IMG/VR virus record: IMGVR_UViG_3300042556_001734 | Coordinates: 1 to 22,790 of that record | DNA length: 22,790 nt | From: a virus | Direction: 5' to 3' (one strand) | Shown here: positions 12,125-20,062 of the stretch, one piece after another | Position numbering within the stretch: position 1 is the first letter of the stretch | How the letters are laid out: every line of letters begins with the position of its first letter | Made by a program: the position numbers and the translations under genes | Notes under the pieces: generated by a model | Database searches by the model: none | The model's input: only the letters and a program-made list of their open reading frames with translations | What the model was told of the DNA's origin: nothing

Positions 12125-12850
12125 ATGAGCGGACTTGGCAACGTTGGGGCGGACTACTTCGACATCCTGCTCAACAACAACGTCGGCTCGGGCGTGACGA
12201 TTGCGCAGGCGTTGCAGATCACGACGCCGCAGCCGCCCTCGTCGGTGCCGCCGCTCTACATCTCGTTGCACACGGGTGACCCGGGGAACTCGGGCAGTCT
12301 TGAGACGAGCGTGGCGGGCTACCAGCGCGCGTCGTACCAGCGGACGCTATTTACGGTGGGAGGTTCCAACTTCTTCCCGTGGACGAAGACGCAGGGAAGC
12401 TCGCTGGCTCCTACGACGTGGACCAACTACAGCTCGATCTCGTTTGCGACGGTGAGCGGCAGCGACACGATTACGCACTGGGGCATCTGGACTGCGCTGA
12501 CCGGTGGAGGCTTCATCCTCGGCGGTCCGCTGCGCGCGTCGGGTGCGTCGGTGAAGCTGGCGTATGCGACGGCTGTGGGCACGATCCACTCGGTCGGGCA
12601 CGGTCTGACGGCTGGCAACACGATCCGCATCTGGAACGCCTACGACAACTTCAACGGCGGCACAGCTCCGCTGACGACGCCGGGCGTGACGCGCGTGGTG
12701 GATACGGGTCCGAACACGGACGACTTCGACATCACTGTGAACCTGGACGCTGTCGGCCCGGTCGGCTACGTCCTCTCCGGCTCGCTGAGCTTGGTGTCGG
12801 GTAGCGTGCCCTCGATCGCCGCTGGCGGGATTGTGATCTCGGTCACATGA
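12125..12850 (+). CDS. Phage tail-type structural protein with FCCH-like insert (241 aa)
   Basis: Residues 44-72 ('LYISLHTGDPGNSGSLE' and 'GYQRASYQR') and 107-140 ('FATVSG', 'THWGIWTALTGGGFILGGPL') follow a pattern common in phage tail or fibre-associated proteins, usually given as x-L-H-T-A-D-P-G followed by G-Y-x-R and T-H-x-G-I-W. Between the last two strands lies an insert at about 145-212, 'TIHSVGHGLTAGNTIRIW' followed by 'DDFDITVNL', resembling the FCCH-like beta domain of ubiquitin-activating E1 that recurs in phage virion proteins. The body then resumes with 'GSLSLVSG'. It starts one base after the hydrolase stop. A virion role is likely; a ubiquitin role is not implied. Confidence 0.68.
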   Translation: MSGLGNVGADYFDILLNNNVGSGVTIAQALQITTPQPPSSVPPLYISLHTGDPGNSGSLETSVAGYQRASYQRTLFTVGGSNFFPWTKTQGSSLAPTTWTNYSSISFATVSGSDTITHWGIWTALTGGGFILGGPLRASGASVKLAYATAVGTIHSVGHGLTAGNTIRIWNAYDNFNGGTAPLTTPGVTRVVDTGPNTDDFDITVNLDAVGPVGYVLSGSLSLVSGSVPSIAAGGIVISVT

Positions 12851-13221
12851 GCATCGTTCGCTTCAGCGGCGCGTCGTCGATCGGGACTGTGGCTGCGGCC
12901 GAGGTCTTGGATCTGACGGCGTTGTGGCTGGGCGCGGCTGTCGTTGGAACGGTGGGTGCTGCATACGTGCAGGACTTCGGCGTCACGTTCTTGGGCGCGT
13001 CGGTGATCGGCGTCGTGGGCACGTCGGAGCTGACGGACGGCCAGATCATCAACACGGTGCTGCTTCAGGGCGTGTCGGTCGTGGGCGTGGTGGCGTCGGG
13101 TGACGCGCTGCTGGGCTTCGCGTTCCCGCCGGTGGTGACGCCTGCGGCTGAGTCGGACGTGCCGGGGTCGGCAATGAGTGAGATGGGCCAGGCGGGGAGC
13201 ATGGCGGGAGAGGTGACCTGA
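12847..13221 (+). CDS. Short repeat protein with four G-[AV]-[SA]-x-[IV]-G units (124 aa)
   Basis: Four related units are visible: 'SGASSIGTV' (7-15), 'LGAAVVGTV' (28-36), 'LGASVIGVV' (49-57) and 'LQGVSVVGVV' (73-82), spaced 21, 21 and about 25 residues apart. Each unit is a strand pair followed by a variable linker, so a beta-stack or solenoid-like rod is plausible, perhaps part of a fibre. The high Val/Ile/Gly content might look membrane-like, but acidic and polar linkers argue against a true span. The last 30 residues are Ser/Gly/Met-rich. The gene overlaps its neighbours by ATGA upstream and TGATG downstream. I do not know a named family. Confidence 0.6.
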   Translation: MSIVRFSGASSIGTVAAAEVLDLTALWLGAAVVGTVGAAYVQDFGVTFLGASVIGVVGTSELTDGQIINTVLLQGVSVVGVVASGDALLGFAFPPVVTPAAESDVPGSAMSEMGQAGSMAGEVT

Positions 13222-13607
13222 TGCCGCAGCCGGTGGTGCGCAAGGCTGACGTGTGGCAAGGCGCGGACGTGACGTTCCGTGAGCGCCTGGTCACGGGCAA
13301 CGGCGGGACGGCGCTGGTCCAGGCTGATGTGAACTCGTGGTCGCTGCGGGTGTTCCGCGCTGGCGACGAGAAGAACGCGAAGCGGATCGTCACTGACGCA
13401 GCGGCGACGAGCTACTTCTTCGACACGCTCCAGCTCACGGACTGGACGCGCGACACGGTGGGCTACAACTTCCAGTACCGGCTGCCTTACTCGTCGTTCA
13501 AGGCGAGCGCGGCTACGTACGTGTTCGAGTTCGCCATCAAGACGGGCTCGTACGGGACGATCTTCTCGGTGTGGGAGATTCGCTATCTGCCGGTGGCGAG
13601 CGTGTGA
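13221..13607 (+). CDS. Small tail or baseplate-associated protein, BppU N-domain-like (128 aa)
   Basis: This is an all-beta protein: 'ADVWQGADVTFRERLV' then 'SWSLRVFRAGDEKNAKRI', 'YNFQYRLPYSSF' and 'ATYVFEFAIKTGSYGTIFSV', ending 'WEIRYLPVASV'. The order of a polar strand, a 'W-x-L-x-V' strand and a final 'Y-x-x-E-x-x-x-K-T-x-x-G' strand resembles the N-terminal domain of BppU-like baseplate proteins and other small phage adaptor proteins. It closes the putative adsorption module and sits directly before the terminase large subunit, with a TGATG overlap at both of its ends. The assignment is by pattern only. Confidence 0.55.
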   Translation: MPQPVVRKADVWQGADVTFRERLVTGNGGTALVQADVNSWSLRVFRAGDEKNAKRIVTDAAATSYFFDTLQLTDWTRDTVGYNFQYRLPYSSFKASAATYVFEFAIKTGSYGTIFSVWEIRYLPVASV

Positions 13608-15142
13608 TGGACTTCGCTGACGACATTCTCGTCGAGCTGCGCGGCGCTCCACGCGACCTGCTGCGCTCGATCCTGGACTACACCGGCAAGGTGAAGAACC
13701 GGGAAGTGATCGTCGTCGGCCCCGGTGGCACGGGCAAGTCGCGTGGTATCTGCTACGTGCTCGCGTACCTGTGCGAGACGCATCCCGGCCTGCGCGTGCT
13801 GCTGACGCGCTCGACGCGTGAGAGCATGACCAGCTCGACGCTCGTTGAGTGGGAGGCTTGCTTCCCGCCTGAGCATCCGGTGCTGGACGGGCCGCAGCGT
13901 GAGGGGCGCAGCATTTACCACTTCCCCAACGGGTCCGAGGTGGCGGTGATCGGCCTCGACAAGCCGGGCAAGCTGTTCTCGACCAAGTGGGACATCATCT
14001 ACGCGGAGGAGTTGACCGGAGGCGGTGCTGACTCGGGCGTGGAGAAGAACACCTGGGAGCTGTTCTTCCGTGGTCTGCGCGGCGAGGTGATGGTCAACAA
14101 CCAGCGCTTGCTCATTGGGTCGTGCAACCCGAGCTACCCGTCGCACTGGGTCAAGCAGCGCATCGACGCGGGCTCGTGCGAGGCGTACCTGTCGGTCCAC
14201 AAGGACAACCCGGCCTACCACGACGGCGTGGACTGGACGGACAACGGGCGCGCGTACCTCGACGGCCTGGGTCGCATGAGCGGCCACAACAAGCGGCGTC
14301 TGCTGCATGGCGAGTGGTGCGCGGCGACGGGGCGCGTGTACGACGCCTGGGACGACGACGTGCATGTGGTGGACGCGACGGTCTGGACGCAGCGCGGTCA
14401 AGCGACGGTGGTAGTGCCGGACGGCATGATCCCGATGGACTGGTGCTTTGCCTCGTTCGACTGGGGCTGGACCGACCCGGCTGTGCTTCAAGTGTGGGGC
14501 GTGGACAAGGACCGCAGGCTTTGGATGCTCGCGGAGGTGTTCAAGACTCGCGCGGGTGAGGGGACTGCGCAGTCGGGCTTGGACTGGTTTGCCGAGCGCG
14601 TGTCGGAGTTCCACAAGGAATTCGACTTGCGCGCGTTGGTGTACGACCCGTCGCGCGCGGAGACGGGCGAGAAGTTCAACCGACGCATCTCGTTCGAGCT
14701 CGGGTACGACGTGCCTTCGTTCGCCATCAAGGCGATGAACAAGCACGGGACGGCGCAGGACTTTGGCGGCATCGACATGGTGCGCTCGCTGCTGTCGCGG
14801 CGCGTGCAAGGTCGTCCGCAGATGAACTTCGTCAAGAACACGCTACGCTTTGGGCGCGACGAGTTCTTGCGCACCAAGGGCAAGCCGACCTGCACGGTCG
14901 AGGAGTTTCCCGCGTATGTCTACGAAGAACCGAAAGAGGGGCGCTCGAACCGCGACAAGCCAGCGGACGGACAGTCCGACCACGGGCTTGACGCCGCTCG
15001 CTACGCAGCCGCCTATTTCTGGACCCGAGACATGGCCGAACCTTCCAAGAACGTGCGATGCCCGCGCGGTACGGTCGGCCACAATCCCTCGTGGCCTGGC
15101 GGCAAGACTTTCGAGGAGTGGTTCGAGGGGCAGGATTCATGA
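13607..15142 (+). CDS. terL: Terminase large subunit (511 aa)
   Basis: This is the packaging motor. Walker A 'GPGGTGKS' is at 38-45 and Walker B 'WDIIYAEE' at 128-135 with the catalytic E134/E135 pair. The C-terminal nuclease has the expected acidic residues: D285 in 'SFDWGWTDP', D347 in 'LVYDPS' and D458/D462 in 'DHGLDAARYA'. The length is normal for the family. It translocates DNA into the prohead through the portal, which is encoded next, and cuts genome ends. The start is the ATG in TGATG with the previous gene; twelve further codons upstream are open but lie inside that gene. The stop overlaps the portal start (ATGA). A terminase small subunit is not adjacent; the best candidate is at 7792. 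Confidence 0.97.
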   Translation: MDFADDILVELRGAPRDLLRSILDYTGKVKNREVIVVGPGGTGKSRGICYVLAYLCETHPGLRVLLTRSTRESMTSSTLVEWEACFPPEHPVLDGPQREGRSIYHFPNGSEVAVIGLDKPGKLFSTKWDIIYAEELTGGGADSGVEKNTWELFFRGLRGEVMVNNQRLLIGSCNPSYPSHWVKQRIDAGSCEAYLSVHKDNPAYHDGVDWTDNGRAYLDGLGRMSGHNKRRLLHGEWCAATGRVYDAWDDDVHVVDATVWTQRGQATVVVPDGMIPMDWCFASFDWGWTDPAVLQVWGVDKDRRLWMLAEVFKTRAGEGTAQSGLDWFAERVSEFHKEFDLRALVYDPSRAETGEKFNRRISFELGYDVPSFAIKAMNKHGTAQDFGGIDMVRSLLSRRVQGRPQMNFVKNTLRFGRDEFLRTKGKPTCTVEEFPAYVYEEPKEGRSNRDKPADGQSDHGLDAARYAAAYFWTRDMAEPSKNVRCPRGTVGHNPSWPGGKTFEEWFEGQDS

Positions 15143-17025
15143 TTGACACGTCCCCCGAGAAGCTGATGGAGCGCGTGCGTGCTTGCGAGCGCGTGCGTGA
15201 CCAAGTGCTGTCCAAGTTTGACGAGCACGTGCGCGCGTACCATTCGGGCGCGTACGAGGGCCGCACGGACGGCATGGCTGAGAACCACGTGTTCGAGTAC
15301 GTGGCGCAGCGCATTGGGCAGGTGGCGTTCCAGAACCCTGTCGTGCGCATCACGACCAACGCTGGCGAGCAGGCCAAGATCCAGTCGCGCGGTGTGCAGC
15401 ACGCATTGAATCGCTGGTGCCGCGACACGTCGTTCCACCGGCTGGCCGAGAAGCTGGCGGTGGACTCGTTCTTCGCGTTCGGCGCGACGATTACCAAACC
15501 TGAGCCGGTGCCTGGCTGGGAAGAGGCTGAGGACCCGATCTACTGGCCGACCGTGGCGCGCTTGGACCAGCGCTGCTTCGGCTTCGACTCGGAGGCGCGC
15601 TCGTTCGAGGAGGCGCGCTACGTGTTCCACAAGGTCGCCGAGGAGAAGAAGGCGCTGCTGGAGCGAGCCGAGGCCGACGCCAAGCTGCCCAAGGACGAGC
15701 GCGAGGGCTGGGACGTGGAGGTCATCAAATCGATGACCGAGACGCAAGACTACGGCATCGACGAGACGCGGCGCGACAACGTCACGCTCAAGGTGTGCTA
15801 CTACGAGGTGTGGGTGCCGGGCATCCACATCGACGAGGACAAGAAGCCCGAGGACGGCTATCACGGCGCGCTGTTCACGATCGCGTGCGACAGCTCGGGC
15901 AAGGGTATGTCGCCGCGCAAGCCGCGTGACTTCTGGGGTCCGCGCTGGGGTCCGTACACGCTCTACGGCATCTACACGGTTCCCAACCGCCCGTGGCCGC
16001 TGGCTCCGGTGCAAGCTGCTTGGCGTCAGATCGACGACAGCAACCGACACTCCGAGGTCATCGATCGCTCGGCTGCGAACTACAAGCGCATGATCATCGT
16101 GGACGAGTCGGACCGCCGCTTTGCCAAGAAGGTCAAGGACGGCAAGCACGACTACGTCTACACCAAGTCGAACCCCACGCGCGACACGGTGCAGCAGCTT
16201 GAGATCGGCGGCGTCACGGAAGAGATGCTGCTGGTCAAGCAGATCATGAAGGAGCGTGCCGACCGGATGCTCGGCATGAGCGACGCCGAGAAGGGCATGA
16301 TTACCGGCTCTGCGACGGCGACGGAGAACGCCATCGCGTCCGCGTCGTCTAACGTGCGGACCTCGTGGCAGACGAAGAAGTTCTGGGACGCTTGCGAGCG
16401 GAACCTTCAGACCGTGGCGTGGTATCTCACGACCGAGGACACGGTCATGCAGCTTGGCGACGACGCCAAGGAAGACTTCGGCCCCGACACGCTGTACGTC
16501 GGCAAGATCACCAAGGAGGCGTGGCCTCGTCAGCGTCGCGTGCTTCAACGCATGATGCCCGGCGCAGACCTGCCCACGACGCCGCCTGAGGACTGGCTTG
16601 CAGACAACGGCAAGGGCGTGGACGACTACGAGGTGTCGATCGAGGTCGGCTCGATGGCGCGCAAGGACGAGATGGCTGAGGCCGCTGAGGCTGACTCGTT
16701 TCTGACCACGATTCTGTCGGTCGGCCAAGCGATGGTCGCCATGCCGCACGTCAAGTGGAGCGAGTTGATGGAGGAGTACGGGCACCGTCGCGGTTATCCA
16801 GAGCTTCCGTCGTACTTCGACTTCCAGATGCTCGCTGGTGTGCAGCAGCTCAGCCTCCAGTCAATGGCTGGCGGTGAGCAAGGTGGTGGAGGCGAGGCCA
16901 AGGAGGCAGTCCACAACGCGCCCCGCATGGAGCGGACGCAGGCCAAGGCGATGCCGGACAGCCGCTCTAAGCAAGCGTCCTTGCCGGGTCAAGTCTCGGG
17001 TGCTAGAACCAAGGCGGGCAAATGA
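15139..17025 (+). CDS. Portal protein (628 aa)
   Basis: Placement directly after the terminase large subunit and before the scaffold and capsid genes, together with length and sequence character, identifies the portal: a ring at the head vertex through which DNA passes and to which the tail attaches. It is largely helical and charged. Typical segments are 'ENHVFEYVAQRIGQVAFQNP' near the N-terminus and 'QAAWRQIDDSNRHSEVIDRSA' in the wing/stem region. A helical part around 'KQIMKERADRMLGMS' and 'SATATENAIASASSNVRTSW' fits the clip region. The C-terminal 60 residues are Gln/Gly/Lys-rich and probably disordered or exposed. The ATG overlaps the terminase stop. The subfamily is not settled; podovirus-type portals are about this long. 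Confidence 0.85.
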   Translation: MIDTSPEKLMERVRACERVRDQVLSKFDEHVRAYHSGAYEGRTDGMAENHVFEYVAQRIGQVAFQNPVVRITTNAGEQAKIQSRGVQHALNRWCRDTSFHRLAEKLAVDSFFAFGATITKPEPVPGWEEAEDPIYWPTVARLDQRCFGFDSEARSFEEARYVFHKVAEEKKALLERAEADAKLPKDEREGWDVEVIKSMTETQDYGIDETRRDNVTLKVCYYEVWVPGIHIDEDKKPEDGYHGALFTIACDSSGKGMSPRKPRDFWGPRWGPYTLYGIYTVPNRPWPLAPVQAAWRQIDDSNRHSEVIDRSAANYKRMIIVDESDRRFAKKVKDGKHDYVYTKSNPTRDTVQQLEIGGVTEEMLLVKQIMKERADRMLGMSDAEKGMITGSATATENAIASASSNVRTSWQTKKFWDACERNLQTVAWYLTTEDTVMQLGDDAKEDFGPDTLYVGKITKEAWPRQRRVLQRMMPGADLPTTPPEDWLADNGKGVDDYEVSIEVGSMARKDEMAEAAEADSFLTTILSVGQAMVAMPHVKWSELMEEYGHRRGYPELPSYFDFQMLAGVQQLSLQSMAGGEQGGGGEAKEAVHNAPRMERTQAKAMPDSRSKQASLPGQVSGARTKAGK

Positions 17026-17333
17026 TTTACGAGTACCGCAACGCGACTGGCAAGACGATTGAGCGGCACGCGCTGATGGCTGACGCGCCGCCTGTTGGGC
17101 ATGAAATTGTCGTAGACGGCGAGGTGTATCGCCGCATCCCGTCAGTGCCGGGTGTCGCAACCGGGTCGCCTCTGCGCGGCACGGTCAGCTACACGATGGA
17201 CCCGCGCGACGCCAAAAAGCTGGGCGCGCGTGTGAACAAGGACGGGTACGTCTGCTTCGAGGGCCGCCGCGAGCAGGACGAGTTTGTTTCCAAGACCCAA
17301 GACACGGAGAACCCTGTCGTCAATGTCCGCTGA
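17022..17333 (+). CDS. FmdB-like small protein without zinc ligands (103 aa)
   Basis: The N-terminus 'MIYEYRNATGKTIERHALMADAPP' has the shape of FmdB-type zinc-ribbon proteins (usually M-x-x-Y-E-Y-x-C-x-x-C-G ... MSDAP-P), which are often encoded near portal and scaffold genes. The cysteines expected in those proteins are absent; the only Cys is near residue 86. It may therefore be a diverged form that no longer binds zinc. The second half is polar with 'GTVSYTMDPRDAKKLGARVN'. The ATG overlaps the portal stop (ATGA), and its last 11 bases overlap the scaffold start. The function is unknown; a minor role in head assembly is possible. Confidence 0.6.
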   Translation: MIYEYRNATGKTIERHALMADAPPVGHEIVVDGEVYRRIPSVPGVATGSPLRGTVSYTMDPRDAKKLGARVNKDGYVCFEGRREQDEFVSKTQDTENPVVNVR

Positions 17334-18255
17334 AGTCGCCACGCCGCAACTCGATCAGATGCTCGCCGCGCTCGTACCCGCTGCTGAGCCCGCACCCGCC
17401 GTCGAAGAAGCTCCCGTCGAGACTCCCGCTGAGGAGGCTCCGGTCGAAGCTCCGGCTCAAGAAGAAGAGAAGAAAACCGAGACGCCTACGTTGTCGTCGG
17501 AAGAGAAGAACGCCTTTGAACGGGCGCGTACCGCTCTCCGACGCGACGGCGTCCCGGTGAACGTCATCGACAGTCTGGACCGCGACAAGCTGCTCCGTTG
17601 GGGCAGCGGTCGTGCCAAGGCCCAGTCTGACGCTGACGATGCGTACCGGCAGCTTGGAGAATTGCGCAAAGAGAGAGAGACCTGGGCAGCGAAAGCTACC
17701 GAGCCCACCAAGGAGTCAGCGGACTCAGAGCCCGCCGAACAACCCTTGGACCTCGACAGCCTGGGTAAGACCCTCTCCGACGAGCTTGGAAGCCAAGAAG
17801 TGGCCGGTCGTGTGACGAGTGTCCTGAAGTCTCTAGAAAGCCGCGCCGCCGCAAAGGCTTCCGCATTGGAGTCTCGACTGAAAGAACAGGTCGAGATCAA
17901 CCAGCGGTTGTCCGCGTCGGTCCTGCGAATCGAGATGGATGGCGCGCGTCAGCGGCTTGGGGAGCGTTTCCCTGAGCTGCGGGACGAGAAGGACTTTGCC
18001 AAGGTCACCGAGAAGATGATGAAGCTGGCTCCGTCCGGCGCTTACGACAACGTGAGCGACCTGATGTACGAGGCTTCCGTCCTCACTTTTGGGGCTGCGG
18101 CGGTCGATGCGTCCAAAGACCAATCCAAGTCTCGTGATCGCAGAAACGGCTTGCCGACCAAGCCGCAGGGATCTACGCCGCGCGCCTCCAAGGGCAAAGA
18201 GGAGCGGGCGATGGACTTCCTTGCGGAGCTTGAGAAGAAGCACGGGCTTGCGTAG
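17323..18255 (+). CDS. Capsid scaffold protein (310 aa)
   Basis: The position between portal and major capsid protein and the composition both fit a scaffold, which guides prohead assembly and is then lost. The N-terminal 60 residues are acidic and Pro-rich with degenerate repeats 'APVETPAEE' and 'APVEAPAQE'. The centre is highly charged and helical with coiled-coil character ('ALESRLKEQVEINQRLSASVLRIEMD' in part). The C-terminus is basic ('KDQSKSRDRRNGLPTKPQ' ... 'LAELEKKHGLA'), as is usual for the capsid-binding end. The ATG at 17323 lies 11 bases inside the previous gene; the upstream GGAG is rather far. Cys is absent. Confidence 0.8.
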   Translation: MSAEVATPQLDQMLAALVPAAEPAPAVEEAPVETPAEEAPVEAPAQEEEKKTETPTLSSEEKNAFERARTALRRDGVPVNVIDSLDRDKLLRWGSGRAKAQSDADDAYRQLGELRKERETWAAKATEPTKESADSEPAEQPLDLDSLGKTLSDELGSQEVAGRVTSVLKSLESRAAAKASALESRLKEQVEINQRLSASVLRIEMDGARQRLGERFPELRDEKDFAKVTEKMMKLAPSGAYDNVSDLMYEASVLTFGAAAVDASKDQSKSRDRRNGLPTKPQGSTPRASKGKEERAMDFLAELEKKHGLA

Positions 18256-18264
18256 CGACCGCAG

Positions 18265-18282
18265 CGCGGACGGTGATCCGCG
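18265..18282 (+). other. Perfect 6-bp stem-loop upstream of major capsid gene
   Basis: CGCGGA (18265-18270) and TCCGCG (18277-18282) are exact complements with a 6-base loop. No T-run follows, so it is not a standard rho-independent terminator. It sits before the ribosome-binding AAGGAA of the capsid gene and could stabilise or process the mRNA. Confidence 0.45.
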
Positions 18283-18297
18283 ACAAGGAATCGAAAC

Positions 18298-19497
18298 ATG
18301 GGCTCTGTCATTTCCGTGTTCGATGACTTCATGGAAAGCACGGAAAGTGCTTACCTGACCTCGCCCAACGAGGTCATCAACGAAGTCGTCCGAAACACCT
18401 ACGCCTTGGGCTACATGCTCAAGAGCGGCGACCAAGCGATCACTCTCCAGAGCGGAAAGTCGATCAAGTGGCTCTCGCAGATGGTCGATGCGCAGACCGC
18501 GCACTTCTATCTGCCGGACGACAACGAGACTCCGTCGCAGCCGCAGACGATGACCGACTTCGAGGTCGGTTGGCGTTTCTTCCGCGACAACATGGCGTGG
18601 AACAACGAGACGATCACGCTGAACGCGTCGGGTATGGACCCGAACGGTCGGCGCACTCAGATCGTTGGTCTCAAGCGCCAGCTCGAACAGGCGATGTGGA
18701 CCTCCAAGTTCAACAAGATGGAGGACGCGCTGTTCTCGACGCCGAACCAAGCCGACATGGAGACGGCTGGCACGGCGAAGGTTCCGTACTCCCTCGGGGT
18801 GTGGAACAACGAGCTGACCAACACGATCCCCTACACGGGGCTCGGCTCCACGACTGCTTGGGGCACCGTCGCTGGCAAGAATCCCGCGTCGTTCTCTCGC
18901 TTCCGCAACCAGCGCGCGACCTACAACGGTGCGTCTACTGGCGCGGTGGTCGGCTCGACGGCTCCGCACTTGTTCACGGCGTTCCGGCGCATGTTGAACC
19001 AGACGGGCTTCGATCGTCTGCCGGAGAAGCCGGAGTACAGTCAAAAGAAGTCGATGCCGACGCGCATTCTGACCTCGCTGTCCTACGGCACGGTCCAGTA
19101 CGAGTTCGCTCTCCAGAGCAACAACGACTGGCTCCGTTACGCGGGCGGCCAAGACCCCGCGTACCCGAACCCGACGTTCCAAGGCATCCCGATCGAGGGC
19201 ATCGCTGCTCTCGACACGGCGGTGATGTACCCGACCGGTTCCGGTGGCATTTACGCCGCCGAAAACGACACGGCGGGCACGACCAACGCTGGTCCGCGCT
19301 ACCACTTCTTGAACTTCGAGTACCTGAAGCCGGTCTTCCACACTGAGATGTATCTGTACCGCCACCCGGTCATGACGCATCCCAACCAGCCTTCCACGCA
19401 CGTCATGTACGTGGACACCTACTACAACATCGTCTGCACGAGCCGCCAACGCCAAGGCATCGTGTACCCGGCGACCGCCGACTCGGTCTTCATCTGA
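18298..19497 (+). CDS. Major capsid protein (399 aa)
   Basis: This is the shell protein. Evidence is its place directly after the scaffold, a typical length of 399 residues and its character: an N-terminal helical arm ('DFMESTESAYLTSPNEVINEVVRNTYAL'), a body of mixed alpha/beta regions with aromatics ('FEVGWRFFRDNMAWNNETI'), and a C-terminal core 'FEYLKPVFHTEMYLYRHPVM' followed by 'DTYYNIVCTSRQRQGIV'. An HK97-like fold is expected for any tailed-phage capsid. It has its own ribosome-binding site, AAGGAA, after a 42-base gap containing a stem-loop, consistent with high expression. I cannot name the nearest phage group. Codon use is strongly C-ending, as expected of an abundant product. Confidence 0.85.
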   Translation: MGSVISVFDDFMESTESAYLTSPNEVINEVVRNTYALGYMLKSGDQAITLQSGKSIKWLSQMVDAQTAHFYLPDDNETPSQPQTMTDFEVGWRFFRDNMAWNNETITLNASGMDPNGRRTQIVGLKRQLEQAMWTSKFNKMEDALFSTPNQADMETAGTAKVPYSLGVWNNELTNTIPYTGLGSTTAWGTVAGKNPASFSRFRNQRATYNGASTGAVVGSTAPHLFTAFRRMLNQTGFDRLPEKPEYSQKKSMPTRILTSLSYGTVQYEFALQSNNDWLRYAGGQDPAYPNPTFQGIPIEGIAALDTAVMYPTGSGGIYAAENDTAGTTNAGPRYHFLNFEYLKPVFHTEMYLYRHPVMTHPNQPSTHVMYVDTYYNIVCTSRQRQGIVYPATADSVFI

Positions 19498-19514
19498 TCC
19501 AAGGAGTCTGAACC

Positions 19515-20060
19515 ATGATCACTTCTCCCATCGGCGGGCCGGGCATCGGCTACTTCCCGCCGAACATCGACGTTGTGGTGTACAACCGCAGCACTGCTAC
19601 GGCTCCTGGGGTCGCGTTCGCCATCGGCGACGTTGTGCAGCTCGACCTCACGGATGTTGGCCAAACCGCTGGCGCTTCGACCACCGGGGCCACGACTGTC
19701 AACACGCCCTACGGCGCGGAAGGTGCGACGGCGTTCTCGAACGCTGTCGAGCCGACCGCCGCTGGCATCAAGGCTGGCATCTTGGGTGTGTGCTTGGAGC
19801 CGATCGCGGTTGGCTCCAAGGGGCGCATTCGTTTGCAGGGGATCGTTGACAGCGTGTTCGTCATCGCGGCATCCGGCAGCGTCGCTCCTGGCGCTCCGTT
19901 GGTGGCGACGACTGCAAAGAACCTCGATCTCGTGCTCGCTGTGAACGAGCGCATCATCGGGATCGCGCTGTCTTCGACTGCGACCCCGACGACCCGTACC
20001 CTGGGCGGCGCGGTGCTGTTCAACGGCATCACCGGCTTCGGCATGGAAGGCGGCAGCTAA
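19515..20060 (+). CDS. Head decoration or head-surface protein (181 aa)
   Basis: Directly downstream of the capsid gene, after AAGGAGT at a good spacing, lies a beta-rich, Ala/Gly/Thr/Val-rich protein. The pattern 'GVAFAIGDVVQLDLTD', then 'GILGVCLEPIAVGSKGRIRLQGIVDSVFV' and 'GAPLVATTAKNLDLVLAVNERIIGIALS' resembles decoration or stabilising proteins of the DUF2190-like or lambda D-like kind, in which repeated 'G-x-V-x-x-G-x-x-G-x-V' beta units form the fold. Such proteins bind the capsid after expansion. One cysteine is present and there is no membrane span. The assignment depends on position and pattern. Confidence 0.65.
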   Translation: MITSPIGGPGIGYFPPNIDVVVYNRSTATAPGVAFAIGDVVQLDLTDVGQTAGASTTGATTVNTPYGAEGATAFSNAVEPTAAGIKAGILGVCLEPIAVGSKGRIRLQGIVDSVFVIAASGSVAPGAPLVATTAKNLDLVLAVNERIIGIALSSTATPTTRTLGGAVLFNGITGFGMEGGS

Positions 20061-20062
20061 TC

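Noticed and set aside
13583-14809. A 408-codon antisense frame over the terminase gene
   Set aside because: Long open frames on the opposite strand are expected in GC-rich coding DNA. The product is Arg/His/Val-rich without motifs, while the plus strand has all terminase motifs.
17833-19455. A 540-codon antisense frame over the scaffold and capsid genes
   Set aside because: It is a shadow frame of the kind above; position and composition support the plus-strand genes.
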